DNA of 64,000 bases from an uncultured Agathobacter sp. (GTDB lineage Bacteria > Bacillota > Clostridia > Lachnospirales > Lachnospiraceae): positions 1 through 64,000 of the forward strand of contig CAKRCS010000003.1 in assembly GCA_934307695.1 (NCBI GenBank), read 5' to 3'. Under the pieces are notes generated by a model. That model saw only the letters and a program-made list of their open reading frames with translations. It was not told the DNA's origin and made no database searches. Positions 31,437-39,963 of the stretch are shown here, one piece after another. The position numbers were made by a program, and so were the translations under genes. Position 1 is the first letter of the stretch; each line of letters opens with the position of its first letter.

Positions 31437-32932
31437 AAATTCTCTTTTCTTACTGCCTCAAAATCATAAAATGTTGCCTGTGTATCCTTCTCTGCGTACA
31501 AGCCGATCATAACTCCGGTAAATCCGGAGGTGACCTCCGTAGAAAGATAACGTGTCTGCGCACTTCCAAGATCTTTCTCTGCGCCATCGATTACAACTGC
31601 AAAATGATACAGCATCGGCTCCATGTGGATCTTGACCGTGATGTCCTTTACGTCCGCAGGAAGTGCCACTCGCTGTGCCTCATACCGGATATCTCCGATG
31701 CACAGTCTCTTTATGATATGTTTTCCACTCTCGTCCTCGCAGAGTGCAATATCGTAATGATGTTCCTCATCCATGTAGAGTGTAATGCCCGCTTCCGGTC
31801 CGTTTGCGGACAGACGGCAGACCACATCCTCGTCCATCTGCTCCTGACGGATTGCGGTAAAACTGCTGCTGCCGAGTGCATCATTGATTGATCCGCCGTT
31901 TCCGGTTATGCGCACGGAATTATTACTCCACTCATAGCACTCCGGATGCGGATTTCGCTGATATACCCACTCGATTCCCGGTGTTGTATTTGCAAATGTG
32001 CGGATCACTTCGTCCGGCTGCTTGATGTCAGGCAGGCGGTCTGTCTCCACCTCAAGCGCTGTCGTGCCGTTCTCGCCGACCGTGAACCAGCCGTTCTCAT
32101 CGAAGGTTACCGGCATCAGATAGGTCTCTCTTCCGGTAATGTGGTGCATCATCCAGCGTCCGGTCTGACGGAATGCCAGATGTACCATCCACCAGTTGCC
32201 CCTTTTATCCTGCACAAGATCCGCGTGTCCGCAGCCCTGAATCAGATAGCCGCCGAGATTGCGATTGGTAAGCACCGGATTCTTCGGATAGCCCTCAAAC
32301 GGACCATACGGATTCTTGCTTCTCGCATAGATTGTCATGTGTCCGTACTCGGTTCCGCCCTCTGCCGCCATCAGGTAATATTCATCCCCAATCTTGTAAA
32401 GATGCGGTCCCTCCAGATATCTTCCGCCGTTTCCACGCCATACACCCTTTAACGGGGTAAGCATCTCTCCGGTCTCCGGAACGATCTCACACTGTAAAAC
32501 GCTCTGGCAGCCCTCCTCATCATGACCGTTTCCGGTAAAATAGCACTTTCCGTCCGCAAAGCACAGGGACGGATCGATTCCGCCGACATCCAGCCAGACC
32601 GGATCGGACCACTCCCCGTAAATATCATCAGTGTATACTAAGAAATTGCCACCGTCCGATACATTCGTGGTAATCATGTAAAAACGACCTTCGTTGTACC
32701 GGATCACCGGTGCGAAGATTCCCGCAGAATGTGTGGCATTGTCAAGTGGAAGCTGTTCCTTTCTGGTCAGCACATTGCCGATCTGTTTCCATTCGATCAG
32801 GTTCTCGCTCTCAAAGAGTACAACACCCGGAAAATACTGGAAGGTACTTGTCACCAGATAAAACTTCTTGCCATCGGTACAAATACTTGGATCCGGAAAA
32901 AATCCCGGTATAACTGGATTGCGATATTTCAT
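31433..32932 (-). CDS. GH43 beta-xylosidase / alpha-L-arabinofuranosidase
   Basis: A 499-residue inverting glycosidase without signal peptide. The five-bladed propeller domain holds the catalytic triad: general base Asp14 (GFFPDPS), pKa modulator Asp120 (VGGIDPS) and general acid Glu174 (RYLEGPHLY). A C-terminal beta-sandwich (about 300-499) is of the type often fused to GH43 xylosidases/arabinofuranosidases. The product sugar cannot be read from the sequence; arabinose or xylose are both plausible. The start at 32932 has AGGAGAG 5 bases upstream, 19 codons inside the longest frame. It is between GH29 and the kinase in one operon. Confidence 0.92.
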   Translation of the reverse strand: MKYRNPVIPGFFPDPSICTDGKKFYLVTSTFQYFPGVVLFESENLIEWKQIGNVLTRKEQLPLDNATHSAGIFAPVIRYNEGRFYMITTNVSDGGNFLVYTDDIYGEWSDPVWLDVGGIDPSLCFADGKCYFTGNGHDEEGCQSVLQCEIVPETGEMLTPLKGVWRGNGGRYLEGPHLYKIGDEYYLMAAEGGTEYGHMTIYARSKNPYGPFEGYPKNPVLTNRNLGGYLIQGCGHADLVQDKRGNWWMVHLAFRQTGRWMMHHITGRETYLMPVTFDENGWFTVGENGTTALEVETDRLPDIKQPDEVIRTFANTTPGIEWVYQRNPHPECYEWSNNSVRITGNGGSINDALGSSSFTAIRQEQMDEDVVCRLSANGPEAGITLYMDEEHHYDIALCEDESGKHIIKRLCIGDIRYEAQRVALPADVKDITVKIHMEPMLYHFAVVIDGAEKDLGSAQTRYLSTEVTSGFTGVMIGLYAEKDTQATFYDFEAVRKENL

Positions 32933-33013
32933 AATGTCTCTCCTCATTTCATTCTTAGTTCTATTCGTGTGTATGCCTTTTGCACACATTATCAGCCTTT
33001 TTCGTAGTTCTGT

Positions 33014-34495
33014 CTACTCAACATGCACGCGGATCACAACCGGGAAGTCACTCTTGATTCCCTTCGCCTGCACAACGAGCCCTTCTGCGCCGATCTTCCA
33101 CTCCACGTCCCCGTCAAAGCCAAGGATGTCCACGCCATCGATGATTCCGTGGAACTCCGGCACGTTCTGGTCATCGCTGTCACGGAGCGACTGAACCACA
33201 AACCGTCCATCCGCCGGGCATTTCATGCAGCACGCATAGATATTTCCATGTCCTGCCGTAAAGCGGAAATCCTGCTCGGTGTAAACAAGTGCCTGCTGAT
33301 CCTGGAACTGTCCCTCTTTGTTGCAGACCGGACCTTCCATGGACTTGCGCCATACCTTTACTCCGGTCACGGCTTCCTTGTTGTCCTTCATCCATGCTGC
33401 AAGATCCTCTAAGATCCTGCGGTCACCATCCGGGATCGTTCCATCCGCTTTTGGTCCGATATTTAAAAGGAGATTGCCGTTTTTGCTAACCACATCCACA
33501 AGTGTCTGTATGATCTCCTCGCTGCTCTTATAATCAAGCGTATCCGTGTAGCACCAGGAATTGCGCGCAACCGCGGTATCTGTCTGCCAGCGGTAAGGCT
33601 TTGCCTCCGCAAATCCGCCCCGCTCCACATCCACGATTCCACTTCCGAACATCATGGCATCATGCTTGTAGCAGATCTGGACATCCATGCCCCACTGCGC
33701 ACCGCAGTTGTAGTAAAATGCTGCCAGCTTTTTCAGATAAGGCTTAAATGCTTCATGCTGAAGCCACCAGTCAAAATAGAGGAACTTCGGGCGGTATTTT
33801 ACAATGAGTTCCGCCGTGCGGGCAAGCCAGTCGTCCAGATACTCCTCCGTCGGGTACGGCTTGCTGAACAGATCCTGATTATCCGGCTCCGGCATCGCAG
33901 GCCAGTAAAAGTCGCCCTTCTGCATCGGATCCTTGATATCGCTGTCAAATTCCTTACCATGTCCCATGAAGAACCAATGCTCCGCGCGATGGCTTGATGT
34001 GCAGAATACCAGCCCCTGCTTCTCCGCCTCATCTTTCAGGCTTCCGACAATATCCCTCTTCGGTCCCATCTCCTTTGCATTCCAGTGGGACAGCTCACTC
34101 TCATACATCTGGAAGCCGTCGTGATGCTCTGCGACCGGGCAGATATACCCTGCTCCCGCCTTCTTAAACAGACGTACCCACTCCGCCGGATCGAACTGCT
34201 CCGCTTTAAACATCGGAATAAAGTCCTTATATCCGAACTCGGCTTGCGGCCCATACGTCTTAATATGATGTTCATACGCAGGCATCCCCTTTATGTACAT
34301 ATTTCTGGAATACCACTCATTTGAGTTTGCCGGCACACTATACAAGCCCCAATGAATAAAAATTCCCAGCCGTTCCCTGTTGAACCACTCCGGGATTTTG
34401 GATTCCATAAGAGAACCCCAGTCCGCGCTGTACGGTCCCTGGGCGATCACATCATCGACCAGCTTCAAATACTTCTGTTCTGCTTCATTTGTCAT
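33014..34495 (-). CDS. GH29 alpha-L-fucosidase
   Basis: A 493-residue retaining fucosidase of the TIM-barrel GH29 family. FGIFIHWG-type start (RLGIFIHWGLYSVPANSNEW, 42-61), the substrate-binding AEHHDGFQMYES (122-133) and the nucleophile Asp242 in KFLYFDWWLQ are intact. No signal peptide is seen, so it acts inside the cell on imported oligosaccharides. With the GH31 xylosidase it can strip fucosylated xyloglucan side chains once galactose is handled; no beta-galactosidase is in the window. The start at 34495 (ATG) has AAGGGTGG about 8 bases upstream; a GTG start 4 codons earlier is possible. It is the first gene of the GH29-GH43-kinase operon. Confidence 0.92.
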   Translation of the reverse strand: MTNEAEQKYLKLVDDVIAQGPYSADWGSLMESKIPEWFNRERLGIFIHWGLYSVPANSNEWYSRNMYIKGMPAYEHHIKTYGPQAEFGYKDFIPMFKAEQFDPAEWVRLFKKAGAGYICPVAEHHDGFQMYESELSHWNAKEMGPKRDIVGSLKDEAEKQGLVFCTSSHRAEHWFFMGHGKEFDSDIKDPMQKGDFYWPAMPEPDNQDLFSKPYPTEEYLDDWLARTAELIVKYRPKFLYFDWWLQHEAFKPYLKKLAAFYYNCGAQWGMDVQICYKHDAMMFGSGIVDVERGGFAEAKPYRWQTDTAVARNSWCYTDTLDYKSSEEIIQTLVDVVSKNGNLLLNIGPKADGTIPDGDRRILEDLAAWMKDNKEAVTGVKVWRKSMEGPVCNKEGQFQDQQALVYTEQDFRFTAGHGNIYACCMKCPADGRFVVQSLRDSDDQNVPEFHGIIDGVDILGFDGDVEWKIGAEGLVVQAKGIKSDFPVVIRVHVE

Positions 34496-34670
34496 GTACT
34501 TACCCACCCTTTTAATTCTTATATTGGATTGATCCCCCGATCATCCATATTGCATTCACATTATACTTCCATGATATTTTTATATTAGCATATTCTCCCA
34601 CTATTGTATAACCGCATTTATTTGTCTTTTCGTACATGAAAATTCAGATACCGCCTGCCGGCACAGGAAG

Positions 34671-34755
34671 CAAAGAGTCACTTTGTGGTTCTTTGCGTGC
34701 CCGTATGGGCACACAAGTGCATCTTTAATGCCACACGGATGCACATTCCTGCTGT
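34671..34755 (+). repeat. Interspersed three-hairpin element, copy 2
   Basis: It matches copy 1 (12135-12220) over its whole length. Hairpin 1 keeps all 10 pairs although two bases changed, through two G-U pairs when read on the plus strand. Hairpin 2 replaces a U-G by U-A and its loop changed from ACAC to GTAT. Hairpin 3 is extended to GTGCATC with GATGCAC. It lies upstream of the GH29 operon and downstream of the CAP/SLH gene. Confidence 0.75.
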
Positions 34756-34761
34756 GAAAAA

Positions 34762-34803
34762 ACATAAAATCGCCGCAAAGACCTGTATGCTCTGCGGCGA
34801 TTA
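34762..34803 (-). terminator. Terminator after the CAP/SLH gene
   Basis: On the minus strand ATCGCCGCA (34793-34801) pairs with TGCGGCGAT (34769-34777), followed by TTTATGTTTTTT. It lies 22 bases after the stop codon. Confidence 0.88.
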
Positions 34804-34824
34804 AAAATTCATTCAGCTTTTTGT

Positions 34825-36606
34825 TTAGAACCTGCTCTTATATGCGTAGTATATATATTTAGCCAGCTCGGCGCGTGTACACAGCTCGTCTCCGTGGAAC
34901 TTGTGATCGCCCTTATTCTTGATGATGCCCTTCTCCTCTGCCCATGCAACTGCATCCGCATAGTATATCTGACTGGAAACATCTTCAAAGGTTGCAGCCT
35001 TCTTTGCTCTAGGCGAGCCAACAGACTTCCATACCAAATACAGCACATCCTGCTTCATGTTGTATTCATCGCCTCTGAAAAATCCCTCAGTGGAAAGTGC
35101 CACATTATCTGCCCAGATTGCAGGCAGATAATATGCTTTATCCGGTGTCAAATCCAAATATGGATTTTCTGCAAGTGTCTCCGGCTGCTTATTTGCACGA
35201 TACAAAGCAGTGATAATATCTCCGTGTGTGCAATATAATGTCATTCCAAATTCTTTCTTGTTAACGCCCGGCATGATCTCATTTTTCGCTACCCATGAGA
35301 CGATCGTTTTATCACGCTTGGATGTCACATCCGAAAACTTTGTAACCGGATCGGTTCCGTTTTTGATCTTGATCTTAATAGTCTTTCCACTCGTAACCTT
35401 AATTGTGTAACCACCCTTAACCTTTGTCATATAGGACGGATCCAGTGGAAGATACGATTTCAGACCGGAATCATCTGTACAGATCAGATATTCTCCCAGC
35501 ATGTCATCCACCGACTTAAATGTTGTTTTGCCGGTGCTGGTCGTATAGGAGACAATCTTATGCTTTGTGCCAGCGAATAATTGTACTGCCTGTATTCCAT
35601 CGACGCCTGCACCCATGTATGCGTAACCGCTTTTCAGTATATTTGCGCGGTGTCCCGGACTATTCATCCAACTGTTTAATGCTGTCACTCCATAAACATT
35701 ACCTTTTCCCGTGCGGTAAAGATTTTCCCCAGCAGATGAATACTGAAATATAGATGTATCAATCGCTGTAAAACAGCTGTCTCCGTTCGGTCTCTTATGA
35801 TCCATTTTCTCAGCTTCGCTCTCCTCGGCTGCACGGATCTGGCATGCCAGCTGGAGAGGCTCAACCATCAGGATTGCTGAGCGGTCGTTTTTATACCGGT
35901 AATAATTCGTCCGGCGGATAATGTCCCACTCTGTTTTGCTGACTGTTGCTCCGCTTGGCAGCGTTCTCTGTAACATTGGGATTTCATCACGATACGAAAG
36001 TTCTCTTTTGTTGCCATTTAGTGATACTTCTAAAGATACCTGCATCCATCCCGCTGAATCATAAGTTGCATCTACTTTATAGAACGATTTCCAAGTGGCT
36101 GTTGAGCCATACTTTGCCGCCGACAATGCTTTCTTTAGCAGCTGCTCCTTAGTGACCTTATTGGACGGCTTTATCTTGTCAAGTGCGGCGCTCATATTTG
36201 CCCAATCCTTATTGAGATTGTCAATATCTGCCGCATTTCCAGATCCATCGGTCGTCTTAGGGATCGTCACGCTGATAATGCGCAGCTCCGTATCTTCCTC
36301 GCTGGCATAATACATATATATATCAGCTTTTCCATCCTGATCCGGGGTTGCCTTAGTCGTATGAACTTCCATAACGTCCGCAATGATAAGTGCATCTGCC
36401 GGAACCGCTGACTGAGCAATCCTGTCATAATCTGCCAGTGTCATATCATTTTTCAGTGTTGTGTTCTGAAAAGCACTTTCAATCGATGCATGTGTTGCGT
36501 CAATGACGTCATTCGCATACACCTTCGTCCTTGCACAGCCCAGTATCAAGACCAGTGCAAAAACTGCGATCAATGACACTTTGTAGCAAAATTTCTTTTT
36601 TTCCAT
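34825..36606 (-). CDS. Secreted CAP-domain protein with SLH-like C-terminus
   Basis: A 593-residue exported protein. The N-terminal hydrophobic segment ends in LGCARTKVYA, so it could be a lipoprotein (LILGC) or cleaved after YANA. A CAP/SCP domain occupies about 235-330 with its signature residues in RAAEESEAEKMDH and GENLYRTG, and NSWMNSPGHRANIL. Two or three S-layer-homology-like repeats follow (for example FEDVSSQIYYADAVAWAEEK and FHGDELCTRAELAKYIYYAY at the end), which would hold the protein at the cell wall. The function of bacterial CAP proteins is mostly unknown. It precedes nothing but the terminator, and its start is 37 bases after the coaBC stop. Confidence 0.85.
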   Translation of the reverse strand: MEKKKFCYKVSLIAVFALVLILGCARTKVYANDVIDATHASIESAFQNTTLKNDMTLADYDRIAQSAVPADALIIADVMEVHTTKATPDQDGKADIYMYYASEEDTELRIISVTIPKTTDGSGNAADIDNLNKDWANMSAALDKIKPSNKVTKEQLLKKALSAAKYGSTATWKSFYKVDATYDSAGWMQVSLEVSLNGNKRELSYRDEIPMLQRTLPSGATVSKTEWDIIRRTNYYRYKNDRSAILMVEPLQLACQIRAAEESEAEKMDHKRPNGDSCFTAIDTSIFQYSSAGENLYRTGKGNVYGVTALNSWMNSPGHRANILKSGYAYMGAGVDGIQAVQLFAGTKHKIVSYTTSTGKTTFKSVDDMLGEYLICTDDSGLKSYLPLDPSYMTKVKGGYTIKVTSGKTIKIKIKNGTDPVTKFSDVTSKRDKTIVSWVAKNEIMPGVNKKEFGMTLYCTHGDIITALYRANKQPETLAENPYLDLTPDKAYYLPAIWADNVALSTEGFFRGDEYNMKQDVLYLVWKSVGSPRAKKAATFEDVSSQIYYADAVAWAEEKGIIKNKGDHKFHGDELCTRAELAKYIYYAYKSRF

Positions 36607-36643
36607 ACTTTACTCCCCCTTTGTTGTGTTTATATGTTATTGT

Positions 36644-37852
36644 TTATTGATACTCCTTCTGTCGCTCCAGGATCTCTGTGATAATCGTTTCTGCCACGTC
36701 CGCCTTCGACATCATCTCCAATTCCTTGCAGGTATCCCTGGTAATGATGGTGACCACGTTCGTGTCGGTACCAAATCCGGCTCCCTGAACCTTAAGATTG
36801 TTGGCAACGATCATATCCACATTCTTCTTTTCAAGCTTCCTGCGGGAGTTCTCAAGCATATTCTCCGTCTCCATGGAAAAGCCGCAGATAAACTGCCCGT
36901 CCTTCTTGTGTGCGCCAAGGTAGGACAAGATATCCTGTGTGCGCTCCAGCTCGATGGAAGAGTTCTCTTCGTTCTCCTGCTTTTTGATCTTCTCGTTCTT
37001 CGGGTCTGACGGTCTAAAATCCGCAACCGCTGCCGTTTTTATGATAATGTCCTGCTCATCTGCCCTGCTTATCACAGCCTCCGCCATATCCGCAGCACTG
37101 ACAACCGGAATTGTCTCAACAAACCTTGGTGCCAAAAGTGCTGTCGGTCCGGATACCAGTGTGACCTTCGCGCCTCTGCGCGCGCAGTTTACTGCCATCG
37201 CGTAGCCCATTTTTCCGGTGGAATGGTTCGTGATATAGCGCACCGGATCAATTGCTTCCTGCGTTGGTCCGGCGGTGATCAGCACGCGCTTGCCAAGCAT
37301 GTCCTTCTCGTGTGCGATCCAAAACAGGATATGCTCCAAAAGGGTCTCCGGCTCCGGCATCTTGCCGGCTCCGGTATCGCCACAGGCAAGATACCCGCTC
37401 GCCGGATCAATGATCGTAAAGCCATAGCCTTCGAGCTTTTTCAAATTATCCTGCACGATCTGGTTTTCAAACATGTTCGTGTTCATTGCAGGTGACACCA
37501 GCTTCGGGCACTTGCAAGCCAGTATCGTTGTCGTAAGCATATCATCCGCAATCCCATTCGCCATCTTGCCGATCACGTTGGCAGATGCCGGTGCAATCAG
37601 AACGATATCCGCTTTCTTTGCAAGTGAGACATGCTCCACGCTATACTGGAAATTCCTGTCAAATGTGTCAACCAGACATTTGTTGCCCGTCAAGGTCTCA
37701 AATGTGATCGGATTGATAAAATTGGTCGCATTTTGGGTCATGATCACAGTCACGTCCGCATGCAGCTTCACCAAAGCACTTGCAAGGTTGGCAATCTTGT
37801 ATGCAGCAATGCTTCCAGTCACTCCGAGAACCACGCATTTTCCTTTTAACAT
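36644..37852 (-). CDS. coaBC: Bifunctional phosphopantothenoylcysteine decarboxylase / synthetase
   Basis: CoaBC makes 4'-phosphopantetheine from phosphopantothenate and cysteine in CoA synthesis. The 402-residue protein has the FMN-binding CoaC half (LGVTGSIAAYKIANLASALV, about 8-27; catalytic-type PAMNTNMF near 121-128) and the CoaB half (AGPTQEAIDPVRYITNHSTG about 194-213; KTAAVADFRP about 274-283). Length and domain order are normal. It follows the P1 peptidase gene by 39 bases. CoA supply is relevant to the CoA-thioester butyrate pathway nearby. Confidence 0.95.
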   Translation of the reverse strand: MLKGKCVVLGVTGSIAAYKIANLASALVKLHADVTVIMTQNATNFINPITFETLTGNKCLVDTFDRNFQYSVEHVSLAKKADIVLIAPASANVIGKMANGIADDMLTTTILACKCPKLVSPAMNTNMFENQIVQDNLKKLEGYGFTIIDPASGYLACGDTGAGKMPEPETLLEHILFWIAHEKDMLGKRVLITAGPTQEAIDPVRYITNHSTGKMGYAMAVNCARRGAKVTLVSGPTALLAPRFVETIPVVSAADMAEAVISRADEQDIIIKTAAVADFRPSDPKNEKIKKQENEENSSIELERTQDILSYLGAHKKDGQFICGFSMETENMLENSRRKLEKKNVDMIVANNLKVQGAGFGTDTNVVTIITRDTCKELEMMSKADVAETIITEILERQKEYQ

Positions 37853-37891
37853 CTCTCCCGCTCCTTTATACTCACTTAATCTCTCTTATCC

Positions 37892-38896
37892 TCAGGCTTT
37901 GTTCTGCTCCAGATCACGCGCAGCGAGCAATCCGCATGCGCCTTTTGCCGCGCGCACTCCGCTCGCGATTGCTTTCGCCATGACGTATGCGCTCAACGTC
38001 CCGACTGCATTGATGTCAGAAACAACATCCCCCAACGACAATGCATAGATGGAATCTCCGTCCGCCATCGTATGTACCGGGCGGATGGCTCTTGCATATC
38101 CGTTGTGTGCCATGGATGCGATCTTATTCATCGCAGTCTTGTCCATCCGGGCATTGGTAAGGATTGCGCCGATCGTTGTATTGCCTGTAAATAAATTCGT
38201 CGGCCTTTTTACTATATTATATAAAGCCTCCTCCGAAGATGCAAGCCTGTTCTCATCGTCCAAAAGCCCTGCAATCTGCTTTCCGGTATCAACGTCAAAT
38301 ATATCTCCGAGTGCATTTACCGCGACGATCGCACCGACCTTTAACTCGCCAATCTGGACTGCATAAGCACCGATTCCACTCTTCATGCAGTGCTCGGCTC
38401 CTTTTATCTTTCCGACCGTGCAGCCGGTTCCCGCTCCCACGTTGCCCTGCTCCATCGGCTTCGTTGATGCATTCTCACACGCCTGATACCCCATTGCCTG
38501 ATCCGGTCTCGCCTTCATATCCCCGATACGAAGATCAAACAGGGAGGACTGGCATACAAGCGGAACCTTTGTCACTCCGGTATCAAATCCGATATTACGC
38601 TCCTCAAGGTAGCGCATAACGCCGCCCGCAGCATCGAGTCCAAACGCCGAACCGCCGGATAAGAGCAAAGCGTGAATCCCTTTTGCATCCGCTGTCGGAG
38701 CAAGGAGCGGTGTCTCTCTGGATGCCGGACCGCCGCCTCTGATATCCACGCCTGCCGGAGCTGCCTCATCACACAGGATCACCGTCACTCCGGTCATTCC
38801 AATCTCATCCTGCGCATGGCCTACCTTAAACCCACCGATCTCCATGATATTGATTTCTTTCAGCGGGCTATTATACTGTTTCTTTATTGTCTCCAT
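37892..38896 (-). CDS. P1 family (DmpA-like) aminopeptidase
   Basis: A 334-residue member of the DmpA/BapA N-terminal-nucleophile family, which self-cleaves between Gly or Asn and a nucleophile Ser/Thr. GVDIRGGGPASRET (about 49-62), LLLSGGSAFGLDAAGGVMRY (77-96) and the processing-type region NVGAGTGCTVGKIKG (about 152-166) are characteristic; NTTIGAILTNARMDKT lies near the nucleophile side of the C-terminal chain. It probably acts in the cytoplasm on N-terminal amino acids of peptides or amides. It forms an operon with coaBC and the CAP/SLH gene. Confidence 0.88.
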   Translation of the reverse strand: METIKKQYNSPLKEINIMEIGGFKVGHAQDEIGMTGVTVILCDEAAPAGVDIRGGGPASRETPLLAPTADAKGIHALLLSGGSAFGLDAAGGVMRYLEERNIGFDTGVTKVPLVCQSSLFDLRIGDMKARPDQAMGYQACENASTKPMEQGNVGAGTGCTVGKIKGAEHCMKSGIGAYAVQIGELKVGAIVAVNALGDIFDVDTGKQIAGLLDDENRLASSEEALYNIVKRPTNLFTGNTTIGAILTNARMDKTAMNKIASMAHNGYARAIRPVHTMADGDSIYALSLGDVVSDINAVGTLSAYVMAKAIASGVRAAKGACGLLAARDLEQNKA

Positions 38897-38952
38897 CTTT
38901 CCGTTCCCCTTTGTATGTTCACCATATTATCTGCTACTTTATCTGTTCTATC

Positions 38953-38980
38953 TATAAAGGGCGGCCATTTCAGGCCGCCC
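38953..38980 (-). terminator. Terminator after the ECF S-component gene
   Basis: GGGCGGCC (38959-38966) pairs with GGCCGCCC (38973-38980) around a 6-base loop; on the minus strand TTTATA follows. It lies about 43 bases after the S-component stop codon. Confidence 0.7.
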
Positions 38981-39022
38981 AGATTTTCTTACACTTATTT
39001 GTTATCCTTGTGTATGCTTTTC

Positions 39023-39640
39023 CTATCTCTTCAATACACGATTGAGCTGCTGTGAAACAAATCCGGAAACAAGTCCGCAGCAGAGTGCTTCGATAAGTGC
39101 CTGAACACCTACAACCGCAATGATAAAGGCAAATGCATTTGTCACATTGAGACTGCTTCGTAAATTAACAACAAACTCACAATTATAAAACAAAAGTACC
39201 AGCGTACTCATAAACAGAACCGTGTTAAATACCGGACAGCTGATTCCCGCAATATAATAGCTTAACGGATGGCTCTTCGTAGCTTTACGAAGTCCCTTAA
39301 AAATTAAGCCGCATAGCCATCCATCAATAACTCTTGGCACAATGCATAAAATAGCTGTATAAAATGGATTTACTTCTACAAAAGCAGCCATCATTGCACT
39401 TGGTGCCGTCAAGGCCATATAAAGGCTTGTCAATCCAAACGTTAATCCGCAGATTGCTCCACCCAAAGGTCCCATGATAATGCCGCCTACCGCAACCGGT
39501 ATCGTAATCAATGTCAAAGTGATAATTGGCGTTCTGATGTAACCAATCGGTGTGAGCGCCATGATGACAATGATCGCGATCAACAGCGCCAGTTCTGTCA
39601 TGAATTTTACATTCACTTTCTTGTTACTTGTGTTTTCCAT
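39023..39640 (-). CDS. ECF transporter S-component (possibly pantothenate)
   Basis: A 205-residue membrane protein with about six hydrophobic segments and the ECF S-component pattern (LITIPVAVGGIIMGPLGGAI, about 47-66; a short N-terminal Lys-rich cytoplasmic tail). The substrate is not settled by sequence. The downstream coaBC gene suggests pantothenate (PanT), a functional guess only. The start at 39640 has AGGAGG 10 bases upstream and excludes an upstream in-frame extension. It is transcribed from a good promoter with a 140-base structured leader. Confidence 0.82.
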   Translation of the reverse strand: MENTSNKKVNVKFMTELALLIAIIVIMALTPIGYIRTPIITLTLITIPVAVGGIIMGPLGGAICGLTFGLTSLYMALTAPSAMMAAFVEVNPFYTAILCIVPRVIDGWLCGLIFKGLRKATKSHPLSYYIAGISCPVFNTVLFMSTLVLLFYNCEFVVNLRSSLNVTNAFAFIIAVVGVQALIEALCCGLVSGFVSQQLNRVLKR

Positions 39641-39783
39641 ATTAAATTGTCCTCCTACTACCGTTTCCTCTTGGAATACAGTGTATTTTTTATGCTGCAT
39701 GTCAACCGTCCGGCGCTGCTTCCAAAAATATCCTCCAGTGACGGTCAGATTTTCTTTCCACAGGATGCCTGATCAACATCAGC
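39641..39783 (-). other. Structured 5' leader of the ECF S-component gene
   Basis: Between the promoter and the Shine-Dalgarno sequence lies about 140 bases with visible pairing potential: ACCGTC with GACGGT, and CTGATGTTGATCAG. Length and position fit a cis-regulatory RNA, but I could not match it to the TPP, FMN, THF or preQ1 consensus. Confidence 0.35.
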
Positions 39784-39789
39784 TTTCCA

Positions 39790-39818
39790 ATTATACCCTA
39801 TTACATTCCGCTATGCAA
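39790..39818 (-). promoter_or_regulatory. Promoter of the ECF S-component gene
   Basis: On the minus strand -35 TTGCAT (39813-39818), a 17-bp spacer and -10 TATAAT (39790-39795). Confidence 0.78.
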
Positions 39819-39835
39819 GTGTGGGATGTGTCAAA

Positions 39836-39868
39836 GGGCGGTGCGCGTGCCATTGGGCGGTGCGCGTG
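39836..39868. repeat. Short tandem repeat of GGGCGGTGCGCGTG
   Basis: The 14-base unit occurs at 39836-39849 and 39855-39868 with a 19-base period, followed by AAAAGGAACGTCCCCAC. It is much more GC-rich than its surroundings and lies between the butyrate operon terminator and the S-component promoter. Confidence 0.7.
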
Positions 39869-39885
39869 TCAAAAGGAACGTCCCC

Positions 39886-39929
39886 ACAAAAAGAAAGGGA
39901 GGGAGATCCGCAATCATCTCCCTCCCTTT
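39886..39929 (-). terminator. Terminator of the butyrate operon
   Basis: On the minus strand AAAGGGAGGGAGAT (39916-39929) pairs perfectly over 14 bp with ATCTCCCTCCCTTT (39894-39907), followed by CTTTTTG. It is 35 bases after the etfA stop. Confidence 0.92.
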
Positions 39930-39963
39930 AAACGTCTTTTCAAGTTAAAAAACTATGCTGCAA

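Noticed and set aside
39641..39783. THF, TPP or preQ1 riboswitch before the ECF S-component
   Set aside because: The conserved core sequences of these aptamers could not be found in the leader.
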